The translations under genes were made by a program, and so were the position numbers. The notes under the pieces were generated by a model. It was not told the DNA's origin. It did not search any database and saw only the letters and a list, made by a program, of their open reading frames with translations. Source: Cladopsammia gracilis (Eukaryota; Cnidaria; Anthozoa; Scleractinia; Dendrophylliidae). From it: 64,000 nucleotides of DNA. Every line of letters begins with the position of its first letter. Positions within the stretch are counted from its first letter, which is position 1. Positions 1-64,000 of the stretch are shown here, piece after piece. Location of the stretch: positions 425,001 to 489,000 of the forward strand of contig JAJGOT010000412.1 of the NCBI GenBank assembly GCA_022457155.1, written 5' to 3'.

Positions 1-63316
<63,316 letters not shown>

Positions 63317-64000
63317 TGCAGAGACAATTCAACATTTTGGCAAGTTTTTCACAGAGGTGTCGCCAGTGACGCGAGAATTTTTCTGGCTCAAAACGCATAC
63401 AAACTCTGTTGGCAGTGGTTTTCTTTCAACTCACATTTTAAAAAAATGTAGTCAATTCTTGCCTTGTGGACACTTTGCCATTATGGGCACTCCGCTTATA
63501 CGGACACAGTCTAAGCTCAATTGTCACTGTTCGAGGTCGCTCGCGTAAACCGGTCAACTCGTCCACAACAAGCTCGTTAACATTGAAGTCAATTTGCCAA
63601 AACGAAAAACACGCTTTCATTGAAAGACAAAAGAGATAGATAAATAAATAGCGGATAATAATAAGTGCAATAATTTGAGATCAAAATATACACTGCGTCC
63701 AAAATATCTCGTGGTGAGCTGACATTAATATGGACAAGTTTGCATGTGAATGAATTGACCGACTACCCTGCTCGAGCCCAATCTCTCCTCTCCGATTGTG
63801 AGGATTGGGACGACCGCAGAATCGAGGAGGTGAAGGCGGAAACCGAGTTTAGTTGAAGTCCCGGTGAATATTGCTGTAAAAACTTCCTATGTTGCGGACT
63901 GCTGCTATTACGGCTTCCGATAAATCAGAGATAATTTATTTTTGTTCCCGTCATTCGTCTTTAAAATTTATATTTTTCCTGCAGTATTGATTCTCGAGTG
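63317..64000 (+). other. NBEA 3' UTR and downstream sequence
   Basis: A possible AATAAA signal lies at 63643-63648. The segment 63460-63575 has gtccaca / tgtggac inverted motifs. No second gene is recognised before the window ends. Confidence 0.4.

Overview
The window is eukaryotic, most likely from an anthozoan cnidarian (a coral or sea anemone). One intron-rich gene runs along almost the whole + strand. Its introns carry very many short terminal-inverted-repeat (TIR) elements, tRNA-derived SINE-like elements, LINE and Penelope-like fragments, satellites and microsatellites. The cnidarian assignment is inference from this repeat style and from the level of protein similarity. I could not run a search.

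The main gene is a neurobeachin/LRBA ortholog. I reassembled 49 coding exons (the first cut by the window start) from splice sites and frame. They give about 2,485 codons that stay open to a TGA at 63314-63316. The domain order is ConA-like lectin (exons 1-4), armadillo-like/DUF4704-type region (exons 5-21), one large acidic low-complexity exon (22), conserved helical blocks including a DUF1088-type block (23-27), PH-like domain (29-31), BEACH (32-40) and WD40 (44-49). All introns are GT-AG except one GC-AG intron after exon 10.

Two further genes lie inside introns. The 13.2-kb intron 29, which splits the PH-like domain, holds an intact single-exon MAB21-like gene (37474-38553, + strand, 359 aa). 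Vertebrate MAB21L1 and MAB21L2 also sit inside NBEA and LRBA introns, so this looks like very old microsynteny, but here the nested gene has the same orientation as its host. Its surroundings (about 34.57-38.93 kb) lack the repeat families found elsewhere. Intron 7 holds an unrecognised antisense ORF (8754-10313, - strand). It has an N-terminal membrane segment, three internal repeats of about 50 residues, and one in-frame TAA that a candidate 54-nt GT-AG intron would remove.

Mobile elements: hammerhead-ribozyme motifs lie at 7.96, 55.63 and 60.57 kb, with a weaker one at 51.17 kb. The 60.57-kb motif belongs to a decayed Penelope-like element with a GIY-YIG endonuclease remnant. Several TIR elements are inserted into one another (0.16-1.76, 13.6-14.1, 14.9-15.9, 18.9-19.6, 20.6-21.3, 40.0-40.4 kb). 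A 106-bp satellite and a related 88-bp form recur across the locus in both orientations. A 17-bp minisatellite (47.3-47.6 kb), G-runs of 13-21 bases and long hairpins make up much of the remaining intron sequence.
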